Positions 19,268 through 27,567 of a stretch of 64,000 nt of DNA are shown piece by piece. The stretch lies in the NCBI GenBank assembly GCA_947490615.1, contig CANLHK010000004.1, positions 124,001-188,000 of the forward strand, read 5' to 3'. The stretch's first letter is position 1; each line of letters opens with the position of its first letter. The notes under the pieces were generated by a model that saw only the letters and a program-made list of their open reading frames with translations, had not been told where the DNA came from and made no database searches. This DNA is from Planctomycetaceae bacterium. Lineage in GTDB: Bacteria; Planctomycetota; Phycisphaerae; Phycisphaerales; SM1A02. The position numbers were made by a program, and so were the translations under genes.

Positions 19268-19583
19268 GTGTGAGGACGCTTTGCATGCGACAACGCCATC
19301 CGTCTCCGGATGGCGTTGCACGCCGATCTGATCTGTTGCTCCGTTCGGGTTAGCCCCGAAAGCCCGTATTGCAGGGAGCGTCTTTTCCACCAGCACTGCC
19401 CCGGATCTCTTCCCGGATCTTTCTCTGAATCTTTTGGATGGTTCGGAAGCCCCCGCTCCCGACATCGCCTGCCTGTCGTGACGCCCTAAGGAAGGCGCTC
19501 GACACCCTTTCATGCGACATTCGCTGCGGACTCCGCACGACAAAGACTCGCAATTTCAGATTTTGGTCAGTGACCGAAGAGGT
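19268..19583. other. Intergenic region after the respiratory operon
   Basis: 316 bases between convergent genes. It contains one strong hairpin just after the operon (listed separately). On the minus strand a 56-codon open frame runs from an ATG at 19520 down to 19350, beginning MSHERVSSAFLRAS and containing a basic helix-like segment; its third-position G+C looks lower than in neighbouring genes, so I do not call it a gene. Nothing else is recognisable. Confidence 0.5.
19291..19318 (+). terminator. Stem-loop at the end of the respiratory operon
   Basis: A perfect 12-bp stem, CAACGCCATCCG (19291-19302) with CGGATGGCGTTG (19307-19318), and a TCTC loop, 24 bases after the last operon gene. It lacks a T-run on either strand, so it may be a 3'-end stabilising hairpin or a weak terminator and not a classical intrinsic one. 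Confidence 0.55.
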
Positions 19584-20732
19584 CTAGGAGGTCGGAAGGC
19601 TCGGAACGGCCACTCTTTCGGTGACGCCTCGAACCGCCGTGAGCGCAAAGTACAGACAGGGGAGCGATTCGAGGTCTTGTCCGTCGAGGCGTTGCAGTCT
19701 CCCAGCTCCGAACCCTGGCGCTGCGTGAAAGAGGAAGTCGACGCCATCGACGCGCAGCGCCACTCCTTCCGTGCTCGCTCCTGGAAGGGCCGCTAGCGGC
19801 TCGATCGCAACCACCTTCCAACCCGAGCCGAGCCGCAAAGCAATCATCGGACTCTTGAGGCGCAGGCCCGAAGCCGCCAGCTCCTCAGGCGTCGGCACGG
19901 GAGCCGCGGGGTACTCCAACGGCGGCGTGAGGAAGTACCGCGCGTAGGAAATCTCCTTCATCCGTCGGATCATCGCGGGGTCACGCAGCGTGACGGTCGA
20001 ATCGGGGTGGGCCGCCAACCAATCCGCCCAGGTTGTGATGCAGACATTGGGGAGCGCCTGCAAGGTCACGCCGCTCGCGGCCAAGGGTCCAGCGATTGCC
20101 CGCGATTCCAATTGGAGGAAGAGGCTCGCGGCGTGATTCGCCTGATCCGAACCCTCGACCGACTTGTCGCAGAAGACGAGGTTCGAATCGACGAGGAGCC
20201 CGCTGACTTCGAATTGGCGTGTGCTGCCCGCAACGCGGCGATCAAAGACAACTGCCGCGTCGCAAAGCGGAGAGTAGGTCGCCACGACAGGCATCCCTCC
20301 GACGGTGTCGTTGACGACCTCATGCGCGTTCATCATCGAGAGCGGCCATGCGTGGAATTGTCCGTTCACAGTGATGCCGATGACACGATCGGTGGTGACG
20401 ACATACTTGGGGCGATTCTGCTCGTTGTAGACGAGCATCTCAGCGCCGCGAAGGTGCAGTGGGTGATCAAGCGAAGAGAGGAAGCCACGCGGGTTTCCTG
20501 ACGGCGTTAGTGACTCCCGTGGAATCAACAGCGTGGAGAGATCGAATTGGTAGCTCTCGAGCGTGCGTCCGTCTCCTGTGGGGCGTCGCCCGAGCAGCGG
20601 CCCGAGCATTCCCCACACAATCACAAACAGAACCAGAAGACCTGAGAGCACGATGACCCAACCTCCACCACGAAAGGTGAGCGTTGGCGCGGCGGTGTGC
20701 GGTGCGCTGCCTGCGTTCGTCGGTTCGCTCAT
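19584..20732 (-). CDS. DUF3179-domain membrane-anchored protein
   Basis: A 382-residue protein with one N-terminal membrane helix (about residues 26-48) and a DUF3179 domain. Diagnostic blocks are DRVIGITVNGQFHAWPL, HEVVNDTVGGMPVVATYSPLCDAAVVFDR and FEVSGLLVDSNLVFCD. The biochemical role of DUF3179 is not established. The Cys in SPLCDAA and FCD are conserved-looking and could bind a metal. It starts inside the end of ctaB (four-base overlap), so it is probably translated together with heme A synthesis and might assist oxidase maturation; that is inference from position. Confidence 0.85.
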   Translation of the reverse strand: MSEPTNAGSAPHTAAPTLTFRGGGWVIVLSGLLVLFVIVWGMLGPLLGRRPTGDGRTLESYQFDLSTLLIPRESLTPSGNPRGFLSSLDHPLHLRGAEMLVYNEQNRPKYVVTTDRVIGITVNGQFHAWPLSMMNAHEVVNDTVGGMPVVATYSPLCDAAVVFDRRVAGSTRQFEVSGLLVDSNLVFCDKSVEGSDQANHAASLFLQLESRAIAGPLAASGVTLQALPNVCITTWADWLAAHPDSTVTLRDPAMIRRMKEISYARYFLTPPLEYPAAPVPTPEELAASGLRLKSPMIALRLGSGWKVVAIEPLAALPGASTEGVALRVDGVDFLFHAAPGFGAGRLQRLDGQDLESLPCLYFALTAVRGVTERVAVPSLPTS

Positions 20733-21766
20733 GGGGCGGAGCTCGACGGTGCTTCGGGGGCGTCTGATGAGGCGGGGACTTCAACACTGATGCTGCTTCT
20801 GCCGCGAAGCAGGGCGGTGACGGAGTCAGGCCCGCGATCGAGCGTCATCGCTGCGAGCACCACGGGCAGATAGGTGATGCTTCCAAGGAAGACGCGCCGC
20901 GCGCTGCGATCGTCGCGCGCGCGAAAGAACTCGAGCGTGAGTGCGGAGAAGGCAAGGCCTGCGATGAGCGAAACACCAGCACTCCAAACTCCCGCAAGTC
21001 CGAGCGCGGTCGCACTGAGCGCGAGTGGAATGAGCGGCAGCGTGGTGAGCACCATCACTTGCGCGGTGATCTCGCCCTGCGGATCGCGCACGGGGAGCAT
21101 CGCGTGTCCTCCGCGCGCGTAGTCCTCTCGATACATCCATGCCAGCGCGAGGAAGTGGGGGATCTGCCAGACAAAGAGCAGGCCCGCGAGAAGCCACGCG
21201 CCCGGGTCCATGCTTCCAGTCACGGCGGTCCAACCGATCGCGGGCGGGATCGCGCCACACACCGCGCCGATGAGCGTGTTGAAGGTGGTTCGCGGCTTGA
21301 GCGGCGTATAGAGAATCGCATAGAGAAGGATGTTGAACGCCGCAAGCGCCGCAGGCAGCAGCCCCACCATCACGCCAAGGAGCGCGGCTCCCGCGTACCC
21401 CGTCACGATGGCCGCCACAAACACGACGACAGGCCGCACTTGTTTCGCAGGCAGCGGGCGTCCGCGCGTGCGCAGCATGAAGCCGTCGCGTCGGCGCTCG
21501 AAGAGTTGGTTGAACAGCGATGCACTCGCCGCGGCGAGCGCCGTTCCCGCGCAGGTCCAGAAGAGTTTGGTCCAATCAATCGGACCCAACTCCGCGAGTG
21601 CGAACCCGACTGCCGTGGTCACAAGGACGAGTGCATTCAGGCGCACCTTGACGAGCTCCGCCCAGATGCCAAGGACGCTCTTCGCGCGTGGAGTTGGAGT
21701 CCCGCGCGGGTCGGACAGGACCGTCGCGTCGAGAGGCTCGATTGGAGTTTCGGTAGGGGCAGACAT
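20729..21766 (-). CDS. ctaB: Protoheme IX farnesyltransferase (heme O synthase)
   Basis: A 345-residue UbiA-superfamily prenyltransferase that adds a farnesyl group to heme B. The first Asp-rich prenyl-diphosphate site is NQLFERRRDGFMLRTRGRPLP, shown here as residues of the N-x3-E-x2-D-x2-M-x-R-T pattern, and the second site is around the YTPLKPRTTFNTLIGAV and HFLALAWMYREDY blocks typical of CtaB/CyoE. About eight membrane helices. The start at 21766 is chosen because the upstream in-frame residues resemble translated leader. It diverges from ctaA, which performs the next step, so both heme A genes share one 165-base control region. Confidence 0.93.
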   Translation of the reverse strand: MSAPTETPIEPLDATVLSDPRGTPTPRAKSVLGIWAELVKVRLNALVLVTTAVGFALAELGPIDWTKLFWTCAGTALAAASASLFNQLFERRRDGFMLRTRGRPLPAKQVRPVVVFVAAIVTGYAGAALLGVMVGLLPAALAAFNILLYAILYTPLKPRTTFNTLIGAVCGAIPPAIGWTAVTGSMDPGAWLLAGLLFVWQIPHFLALAWMYREDYARGGHAMLPVRDPQGEITAQVMVLTTLPLIPLALSATALGLAGVWSAGVSLIAGLAFSALTLEFFRARDDRSARRVFLGSITYLPVVLAAMTLDRGPDSVTALLRGRSSISVEVPASSDAPEAPSSSAP

Positions 21767-21821
21767 GAGTGAAGGCGCTTCTCCTGCACGCAGCAGAAGC
21801 GAATGCGCAGGCGGAACTCGT

Positions 21822-21829
21822 ACTATAGA
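21822..21829. promoter_or_regulatory. Overlapping divergent -10 elements for ctaB and ctaA
   Basis: The eight bases ACTATAGA read TATAGA on the plus strand (towards ctaA, 21824-21829) and TATAGT on the minus strand (towards ctaB, 21822-21827). The two hexamers share four bases, so only one polymerase could occupy the site at a time. No clear -35 is seen on either side. Confidence 0.4.
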
Positions 21830-21931
21830 TGTTTCGTGCAGCATCGTTCCCGCCGCGCTGCGCGCGTCGAACTCGTCCTCTGTGGATCATGCTCGTGATC
21901 TTCTCTCGTGGTGCCTTCTCGGAGCCCCGCC

Positions 21932-23329
21932 ATGTTCGGATCGTTTCCTGTCATCTTCGGATTGCTTCTGCTCGGCGCTCTGTTGGTTGTCGCGGTGAGT
22001 TGGCGCATTCGAACCGTGCATCTTGCCTTGGGCTTTGCTGCGACGGCGTCGATGTGGATGCTCGGGTATTGCGCGATGCTCGCGCCAGGGTTGTGGTTCG
22101 GCGAGCTCCTCTTCGGAGCGACCTTGGGCGTGCTCATGCTCATCGGCGCGTTGGCGCGGCGATGCGGCGCGTCACCCGTGCGTGTGGGTCTCGTCTCTGC
22201 GTTTGCGAATCTCCTGATCATCGGCGCGTTTCTGCGCGATGAGCAAGGAGGTTCGCCATGGACAGCGCCGCTGTACATCCTCGGTCTGTTTGGTGGAAGC
22301 GTCGCACTCGCAGCGATTGGCGGGCTCTTGGCGCGTGGCGCACGCCCCATGACGATCGCATCGAACAGTGGACTCTTCGCGCTGGTGGCGGCTGCGACGA
22401 TCTTCATTCTGCTGGTCACTGGTGGTCTTGTCACTGGACTTGAGAGCGGACTGGCCGTTCCCGATTGGCCCAACTCGTTCGGTCACAACATGCTGCTCTA
22501 TCCGATCAGCGAGATGAAGGGCGGCATCTACTACGAACACGCGCATCGTCTCTTCGGGATGCTCGTCGGCACGACCGCGCTCGTGCTGCTCGTCGTGGTG
22601 TTTCGCGAGGATCGACGCGTTTGGATTCGCGCGTCGGTTGTCCTCTTCCTCGCGATCATCTGTGTGCAAGGCGCACTCGGTGGACTTCGCGTCACAGGCA
22701 ACCTCACGGATGCAACAAGCGGCGCGGTGTTGCAGCCAAGCACGGCATTGGCAATCACTCATGGCATGCTCGGACAGATGGTGTTTGCGATCGCTTGTGT
22801 GCTCGCATGCGCGATGAGCGATTCATGGAAGAGTGCAAGACTCCCGTTGATGGTCGCTGATGCCGCGCGCGTGCGTGCACTGCCGCTCCTTCTCCTTGGC
22901 ACACTCGTGCTTCAACTCTTCCTCGGCGCGTCCTATCGCCACTTGCAGATTCCGCCCCACGACGGAGTCGCCGCCGTCCATCCCGCGTGGCCGATCTGGG
23001 GACACATCGGTGTGGCGATGGCGATTCTTGTTCTCGCAGCCATCACGGGCGCCCACGCGTCAAGTCGCGCGCGAGAGATCCCGTCGGTGCGTGTGCTCGG
23101 TAAGGCAATCGTGCACACCGTTGGGCTGCAACTTGCGCTTGGGATCGCGGCGCTCGTCGTCGTACTCATGCGTGCTGACGAGAAGATCCCCGCGTATGAA
23201 GTGATCGTCACAAGCGCGCATCAAGCACTCGGAGCCTTGCTCTTGGCGATGACGGCGATGCTCGCGGCGTGCAGTCTGCGATTCGTCGCCGACCCAGGCG
23301 CGCAGACCGAAGTCACTCTTTCGGCTTGA
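21932..23329 (+). CDS. ctaA: Heme A synthase CtaA (COX15 family) with extra N-terminal helices
   Basis: A 465-residue membrane protein. From about residue 150 it matches CtaA/COX15: TGGLVTGLESGLAVPDWP with its NSFG continuation, the EHAHRLFGMLVG heme-ligand helix, QGALGGLRVTGN, and late His-containing helices (SYRHLQIPPHDGVAAVHP and TSAHQALGALLLAM). It oxidises heme O to heme A. The first ~140 residues add four or so hydrophobic helices not needed for the family core; such extended versions occur in some lineages but I cannot name the extra domain. ATG 21932 has CGGAG about ten bases upstream. Its stop lies 17 bases inside the convergent next gene. Confidence 0.9.
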   Translation: MFGSFPVIFGLLLLGALLVVAVSWRIRTVHLALGFAATASMWMLGYCAMLAPGLWFGELLFGATLGVLMLIGALARRCGASPVRVGLVSAFANLLIIGAFLRDEQGGSPWTAPLYILGLFGGSVALAAIGGLLARGARPMTIASNSGLFALVAAATIFILLVTGGLVTGLESGLAVPDWPNSFGHNMLLYPISEMKGGIYYEHAHRLFGMLVGTTALVLLVVVFREDRRVWIRASVVLFLAIICVQGALGGLRVTGNLTDATSGAVLQPSTALAITHGMLGQMVFAIACVLACAMSDSWKSARLPLMVADAARVRALPLLLLGTLVLQLFLGASYRHLQIPPHDGVAAVHPAWPIWGHIGVAMAILVLAAITGAHASSRAREIPSVRVLGKAIVHTVGLQLALGIAALVVVLMRADEKIPAYEVIVTSAHQALGALLLAMTAMLAACSLRFVADPGAQTEVTLSA

Positions 23330-24608
23330 GGGCTTCCTCGAGAGCGAGCACTGCGTAGATCGTCGCGAGTTCCTCGCTCGACTCTTCCCAGCGCTCGGCG
23401 GTGTTCTTCCACGACCCATCCTCACGCTGCCGCTTGACCAGCGCCTCGACGAGTTCAGTGCGCCACGCGTGCGACTTTCCTCCCGCATCCATCACTGCGT
23501 CGACTCGTGCTGCATGCAATGCGCGCGACATCGTGTGGAGGTAATAGAAGTACCCCTGTTGACCGAGGCCTGGATTCTCGTCGAAGGTGAAGTGCGCACT
23601 GATCCATGCGAGTGCGTCTTGCACGCGCGGGTCATCCTTGGCGAGTCCTGCGTAGAGCATGCTCTTGAAACCCGCGTAGGTCATGGAGCCGTAACTCCGC
23701 AGGCTGCGCGTCGTGAGCTTTTCGCCGTAGCGACCTTCGCCTGCGAGATCGCTTGCGAAACTCTCGCCGCCATTGGCGGGCGAGTAGACGAAGCCTCCAT
23801 CGTTGACGCCATTGCTCGCCCAGCTCGCGGGATTCGATGCCTTGCGGTTTTGCGTGCGCTCGATAAAGGAGAGTGCGCGCTGCATCGCAGGATCCTCGGG
23901 CGACACGCCAGCATCATGCATCGCATCGAGCATCATCTGCGTGTTCGAAAGATCAGGCCTCTTGCCAGTGCCGTAGCCCGCGCCGCCATGCCAGTCCTTG
24001 TTCGCTTCGACGCCTTCACCAAGATCCCATTGGTTGTCGGTGAGCCAACGGATCGCGCGAGTCGATCCAAGTGTTGCATCGGAGTCGCCGACGGCCGCGA
24101 GTCCACTGGCGACGGCGCTCATCGCGTAGTTGCCGATGCCGCCTTGCAGAACCAACTCCATCGCCTTCGGGTCCGCGAGCGTGGCATCGATCGCAGCGCG
24201 TGCGCGCAGTCGTGTCGTCGCATCACCAAGATCAGGCGCTTGTGCAAAGGCCTTGAGCGCCATCGCGGTGACGGCGACACTCGCGGCGCGCTTGCGTGGC
24301 TCCATGCCTGTAGGCTCGACCTCTTCGCCTTCGAACCAAGTGCCACGCTTGGATTGTCGCGCGGAAAGAAACTGGAGTCCGCGTTCGAGTGCCTTGCGCG
24401 CAGCGGTGTAAGTCTCGTCGCTTGTCGGAACTGCCGCCGCGTTGAGCGCGATGCGATGCACGGCAAGCGGTGCGGGCGCGCGAAGAAACGCTGCAGTCTC
24501 GTTTGCCGTCGGGAGCGATTGGATCTTCGCGGCATCGATCCTTGGATCAAGCGTGGGCGGATCGGCGACGGGCGCGAGCATCGAAAGAGAAATGAGCAGG
24601 CCGAGCAT
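23313..24608 (-). CDS. Exported prenyltransferase/squalene-cyclase-like alpha-barrel protein
   Basis: A 431-residue protein with a short hydrophobic N-terminus (MLGLLISLSMLAPVA) that looks like a signal sequence. The rest is built of repeats with the pattern of the alpha/alpha toroid found in squalene-hopene cyclases and prenyltransferase beta subunits: KALERGLQFLSARQSKRGTW, RALSFIERTQNRKAS, AIRWLTDNQWDLGEG and QREDGSWKNTAERWEESS. No DxDD cyclase motif is visible, so catalytic cyclisation is unlikely. Proteins of this type are common and unexplained in planctomycetes. The ATG at 24608 has a TAGCAT hexamer ending six bases upstream, supporting the start and a leaderless message. Confidence 0.78.
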   Translation of the reverse strand: MLGLLISLSMLAPVADPPTLDPRIDAAKIQSLPTANETAAFLRAPAPLAVHRIALNAAAVPTSDETYTAARKALERGLQFLSARQSKRGTWFEGEEVEPTGMEPRKRAASVAVTAMALKAFAQAPDLGDATTRLRARAAIDATLADPKAMELVLQGGIGNYAMSAVASGLAAVGDSDATLGSTRAIRWLTDNQWDLGEGVEANKDWHGGAGYGTGKRPDLSNTQMMLDAMHDAGVSPEDPAMQRALSFIERTQNRKASNPASWASNGVNDGGFVYSPANGGESFASDLAGEGRYGEKLTTRSLRSYGSMTYAGFKSMLYAGLAKDDPRVQDALAWISAHFTFDENPGLGQQGYFYYLHTMSRALHAARVDAVMDAGGKSHAWRTELVEALVKRQREDGSWKNTAERWEESSEELATIYAVLALEEALKPKE

Positions 24609-24614
24609 GAGCTC

Positions 24615-24620
24615 ATGCTA
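24615..24620 (-). promoter_or_regulatory. Putative -10 hexamer for leaderless mRNA
   Basis: TAGCAT on the minus strand, followed by six bases (GAGCTC) and the ATG at 24608. Transcription would start on or next to the start codon. No -35 match is found at 16-18 bases upstream. Confidence 0.45.
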
Positions 24621-24655
24621 CTCCTGGCACGCGAGCCGAGTGTCCCGCGCACGGC

Positions 24656-25663
24656 TCATCGACAAGTGCCGTAGATCCACAGGTCGGATCGCTTCTCGCC
24701 AGCTGCAAGCGTGCAGGTGAAGAGAAACGGTCCCGAGGCGAGGCCCGTCGGCGTGAGTCGAACCTTGACAAGGACCGAGTCGCCATCGGATTTCTGCTCG
24801 AGCAGTTCTGCGGCGAACTCCTTGCGGTTGGCGCTCACCTGACTCACGCGCATCGTGCCCGCGTGGCGAACCTCGACTTCAAACTCGACGGGTGTGCCGT
24901 TCGTCACCACGCCGATGTTCTCACGGAACTCCGCGAAGTTCAGCACCGGTGAGATGCGCGTCGTCTCATGTCGAACGCGAAGATCGAGCACGGGGCACTT
25001 TGGGTGGTCCGTTTCAACGATGAGAAACGGCGGGACCTTCGGCGAGGTCAGCGTTGGGGCGCTGAGGTCGTAGCGAACGACTTGACGCAGGGCTGGCTTC
25101 ATCGGACTGCCATCGGCTGTGAGGGCGGGGCTTCCGTCCACGGTCTTGACCATGAAGGGAGTACCGTCGTTCGAGAGAACTTCGAAGAAGCCCTTCATCC
25201 GCTCGGCCGCCAGCGCGTCGACGAAGGTTGGATTCGCGCGGACCGCATAGGCCGTCTCGGCATCGATCTGCACGACCAACGGAATCGGGACGCCCTCGAA
25301 GACGAGTGTGACCTTTGCCGCCTTCTTGCCGACGGCCCGAGAGGTCTTCATTGACATCGGCATCTCGAGGAAGCCGAGCGCGGGGATGGTCTTGCCTGCC
25401 ATGTCGATGGTGGTGCAGGTGCAGCTGGGTGTGGCCAGTTTGATCAGCACGGGGCGATCAAACGGGTTCACGAGTTTGAAGGTCCTCGCGACGACCGTTC
25501 CAGGTTCTACGACGCCGAAGTCGACTCCCGGCGGATCCACCACGATGGGGCATCGCTCGGCGGTCTGTTGGGGCAGCGCTGGTGAGTCGGCCGCAGACGG
25601 AATCGGGAGAAGAAGGGCGGCGAGGCTCGCGCAGGCGGAGGCGAAGAACATGGTCGCGATCAT
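24656..25663 (-). CDS. Exported DUF1573-domain protein
   Basis: A 335-residue protein with a signal sequence (about residues 1-25, ending in PSAADS) and an N-terminal DUF1573 domain: the VDFGVVEPGTVVARTFKLVN strand pair and the cysteine block PSCTCTTID are diagnostic. The domain is an immunoglobulin-like (ASH/HYDIN-related) fold found in exported proteins of planctomycetes and Bacteroidetes; its molecular role is unknown. The C-terminal half looks like one or two further beta-sandwich domains. An ATG four codons later (25651) is an alternative start. It lies 47 bases upstream of the previous gene in the same direction. Confidence 0.8.
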   Translation of the reverse strand: MIATMFFASACASLAALLLPIPSAADSPALPQQTAERCPIVVDPPGVDFGVVEPGTVVARTFKLVNPFDRPVLIKLATPSCTCTTIDMAGKTIPALGFLEMPMSMKTSRAVGKKAAKVTLVFEGVPIPLVVQIDAETAYAVRANPTFVDALAAERMKGFFEVLSNDGTPFMVKTVDGSPALTADGSPMKPALRQVVRYDLSAPTLTSPKVPPFLIVETDHPKCPVLDLRVRHETTRISPVLNFAEFRENIGVVTNGTPVEFEVEVRHAGTMRVSQVSANRKEFAAELLEQKSDGDSVLVKVRLTPTGLASGPFLFTCTLAAGEKRSDLWIYGTCR

Positions 25664-25693
25664 ACGGGTCGCCTCTGACACCGCTGCAGACCT

Positions 25694-25699
25694 TACACT
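25694..25699 (+). promoter_or_regulatory. Putative -10 hexamer for leaderless reductase mRNA
   Basis: TACACT, then six bases (GATCTC), then the ATG at 25706. The arrangement is identical in spacing to the elements before the TatD-family gene and the phosphatase gene. A CTGACA at 25675-25680 is too close (14 bases) to serve as a normal -35. Confidence 0.5.
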
Positions 25700-25705
25700 G
25701 ATCTC

Positions 25706-26743
25706 ATGCGTGCTCTCACGATCCAACGACAGGGTGATCCGGTCCTCCCAAACATCAAGTTTGTCTCCGACTTCCCGTCGCCAACCGCTGGGAGAGGAGA
25801 GGTGCTGGTGCGAACGGAGGCAGCAGCCCTGAACCACCTTGACCTTTGGGTTGGACGGGGACTCCCTGGCATTGATCTGCGCTACCCGGCGATCTCAGGC
25901 TCGGATGGATGCGGCGTGATCGAGTCTGTCGGACCCGAAGTTGATCCAAGTTGGATCGGCCGTCGCGTGCTCCTGAACGCCGCAGTTCCAAAAGTTTCGC
26001 CACTTCGTCCTGATCTAAGGCCTGCTCCCCCAGACATTTTCATGATCGGAGAGCATGGACCTGGATGCCTGGCCGAGTACTTCGTAGCGCCGGTTGGCAA
26101 CGTGCTTGAAGTAGGTGACTGTGACCCGATCAAGGCTGCTGCCTTCGGACTGTCCTATCTCACGGCGTGGCGCATGATGGTCGTCCAGGCTGGTCTGCGT
26201 TCAGGGATGCAAGTGCTGATCACGGGTATCGGCGGGGGAGTCGCGCTCGCGGCGCTTGGCATCGCTCGTCACTTTGGGTGTGAGACGATCGTCACCAGTC
26301 GACACCAGGAGAAACTTGAACTCGCGCGTGGACTTGGCGCCAATCACACGGTCCTCGATGTGGGGCAAGATTGGTCCAAGGAAGTCCGGCAGTGCACCAA
26401 GAAGCGCGGCGTGGATCTGTGCGTCGACAGCGTCGGCAAGGCGATCCACGGTTCGTGCATCAAGAGTTTGGCGCGCGGCGGTTGCTTCGCGACTTGCGGA
26501 GCGACGACGGGCTCCGACGCCACGACCGATCTGACAAGAGTGTTCTGGAATCAGCTCCGCATCGTCGGTTCGACCATGGGCGATATGCGCGAGTTTCGCG
26601 AGGTATTGGCACTGTTTCAGAGTGGTTCGCTGACCCCCGTCGTGGACCAAGTGTTCTCGGCTGAGCGAGGTGCGGACGCGTTTGCGCGACTCGAAGCGGG
26701 GCAGCAGTTCGGCAAGCTCGTCGTCGATTGGAGAACACGGTGA
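25706..26743 (+). CDS. Zinc-type alcohol dehydrogenase superfamily oxidoreductase (MDR family)
   Basis: A 345-residue medium-chain dehydrogenase/reductase. The N-terminal GroES-like domain shows GEVLVRTEAAALNHLDLWV and GSDGCGVIESVG; the Rossmann domain shows VLITGIGGGVALAALGIARH with the nucleotide-binding Gly-rich turn. The four-cysteine structural zinc site of classical alcohol dehydrogenases is absent, and the catalytic zinc ligands are not complete, so it is closer to quinone oxidoreductase or enoyl/crotonyl-CoA reductase types. The final GQQFGKLVV block is typical of that branch. Cofactor is probably NADPH; the substrate is unknown. It is monocistronic by position, with clpS 96 bases downstream behind its own putative promoter. 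Confidence 0.85.
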   Translation: MRALTIQRQGDPVLPNIKFVSDFPSPTAGRGEVLVRTEAAALNHLDLWVGRGLPGIDLRYPAISGSDGCGVIESVGPEVDPSWIGRRVLLNAAVPKVSPLRPDLRPAPPDIFMIGEHGPGCLAEYFVAPVGNVLEVGDCDPIKAAAFGLSYLTAWRMMVVQAGLRSGMQVLITGIGGGVALAALGIARHFGCETIVTSRHQEKLELARGLGANHTVLDVGQDWSKEVRQCTKKRGVDLCVDSVGKAIHGSCIKSLARGGCFATCGATTGSDATTDLTRVFWNQLRIVGSTMGDMREFREVLALFQSGSLTPVVDQVFSAERGADAFARLEAGQQFGKLVVDWRTR

Positions 26744-26808
26744 GGTGACTGTCGACGCGTTTTTGTAGGAGTTCGAACTTCGTGCATGGGGGCTGGCGGG
26801 TTCTCGCC

Positions 26809-26814
26809 TATAGT
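26809..26814 (+). promoter_or_regulatory. Putative -10 element for clpS
   Basis: TATAGT at 26809-26814, which would start transcription near 26821 and give a leader of about 20 nucleotides. That leader contains GTGGAG nine bases before the clpS ATG, a normal ribosome binding site. No good -35 is seen. Confidence 0.4.
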
Positions 26815-26839
26815 GCGCGTTCCGAGTGGAGCCGTCTAG

Positions 26840-27139
26840 ATGAGCAATACAACGACATCGACATCGACTCGTCCGATCCCAACGCCAGTGAAGCCGAGTG
26901 CGAAGTTGCCGCCGTGGAATGTGCTGCTGCACAACGATGCGGTGAACGAGATGGGATTCGTTATCGAGTCGCTCTGTCGGTTCGCTCGTTTGAGCGTTCC
27001 AGCCGCCACCAGGTGCACGATGGAGGCCCACAAGAAGGGCCTCTCATTGGTGCTCGCGACGCATCGTGAGCACGCGGAGTTGGTTGCGGAGCAGCTCACT
27101 TCTTTGCGCCTGCGAGTCACGATCGAGCCCGCGGAGTAG
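26840..27139 (+). CDS. clpS: ATP-dependent Clp protease adaptor ClpS
   Basis: A 99-residue adaptor that delivers N-degron proteins to ClpAP/ClpCP. After a 24-residue Thr/Pro-rich tail, the fold is clear: PPWNVLLHND, the FVIESLCRFARL helix, EAHKKGLSLVLATHREHAEL and the last strand. In the substrate pocket the Asn-Asp pair is kept (HNDAVNEM), but the usual next residues (Asp and Thr of NDDxT) are Ala and Asn here; the His of EAHKKG that also lines the pocket is kept. The specificity for N-terminal residues may therefore differ from the well-studied enzymes. No clpA/clpC is adjacent. Confidence 0.88.
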   Translation: MSNTTTSTSTRPIPTPVKPSAKLPPWNVLLHNDAVNEMGFVIESLCRFARLSVPAATRCTMEAHKKGLSLVLATHREHAELVAEQLTSLRLRVTIEPAE

Positions 27140-27567
27140 TTTGGGTTGGTTCCGAGAATCCGCGTTCTCGCCTCGTCGCACAAACTACATTCCGGAGAGT
27201 TGTGCGGACATGTCCAATAAATTCGGACTGTCGCGTGGGTGCTTGACCGAATGTCTCGGCCACGCGGTTCTCGGGCGCGCAGATAACAATTCTTGGTTCT
27301 TTGTAGGCCAAACGCTGCAACGCGACCGAAGAGAAGACTCGGTTTTGTGAGATCCGCCCAAGATTCTGTTTGGATCGTCCGATCACGGATCTAGATTGAT
27401 AGTCCGCGTGCCCCCGCGCGCTGTCCGTATTCGGCGCGCGAACTAGGCCCGAAGCACTGCGTGGATCCGTCCGTTTCGGATCTCGTGGAGAGTCCCCCAG
27501 CTGTGGTCGAGTGACCTCAGTTTCACAGGCATGGTCCATACGAATGGACCTTATTAGGAGCGATGCG
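27140..27567 (+). other. Long gap before the large exported protein
   Basis: 428 bases without a gene I can support. A weak stem (CGAGAA/TTCTCG, 27152-27169) follows clpS. A 46-codon open frame from the ATG at 27210 has a codon pattern less G/C-rich at third positions than the neighbours and no good ribosome site, so it is not called. The distal part probably holds the promoter and a long leader of the exported protein, whose AGGAG lies at 27556-27560. Confidence 0.45.

Noticed and set aside
27210-27350. 46-codon open frame between clpS and the large exported protein
   Set aside because: Weaker third-position bias than neighbours, ribosome site too far upstream, no recognisable motif.
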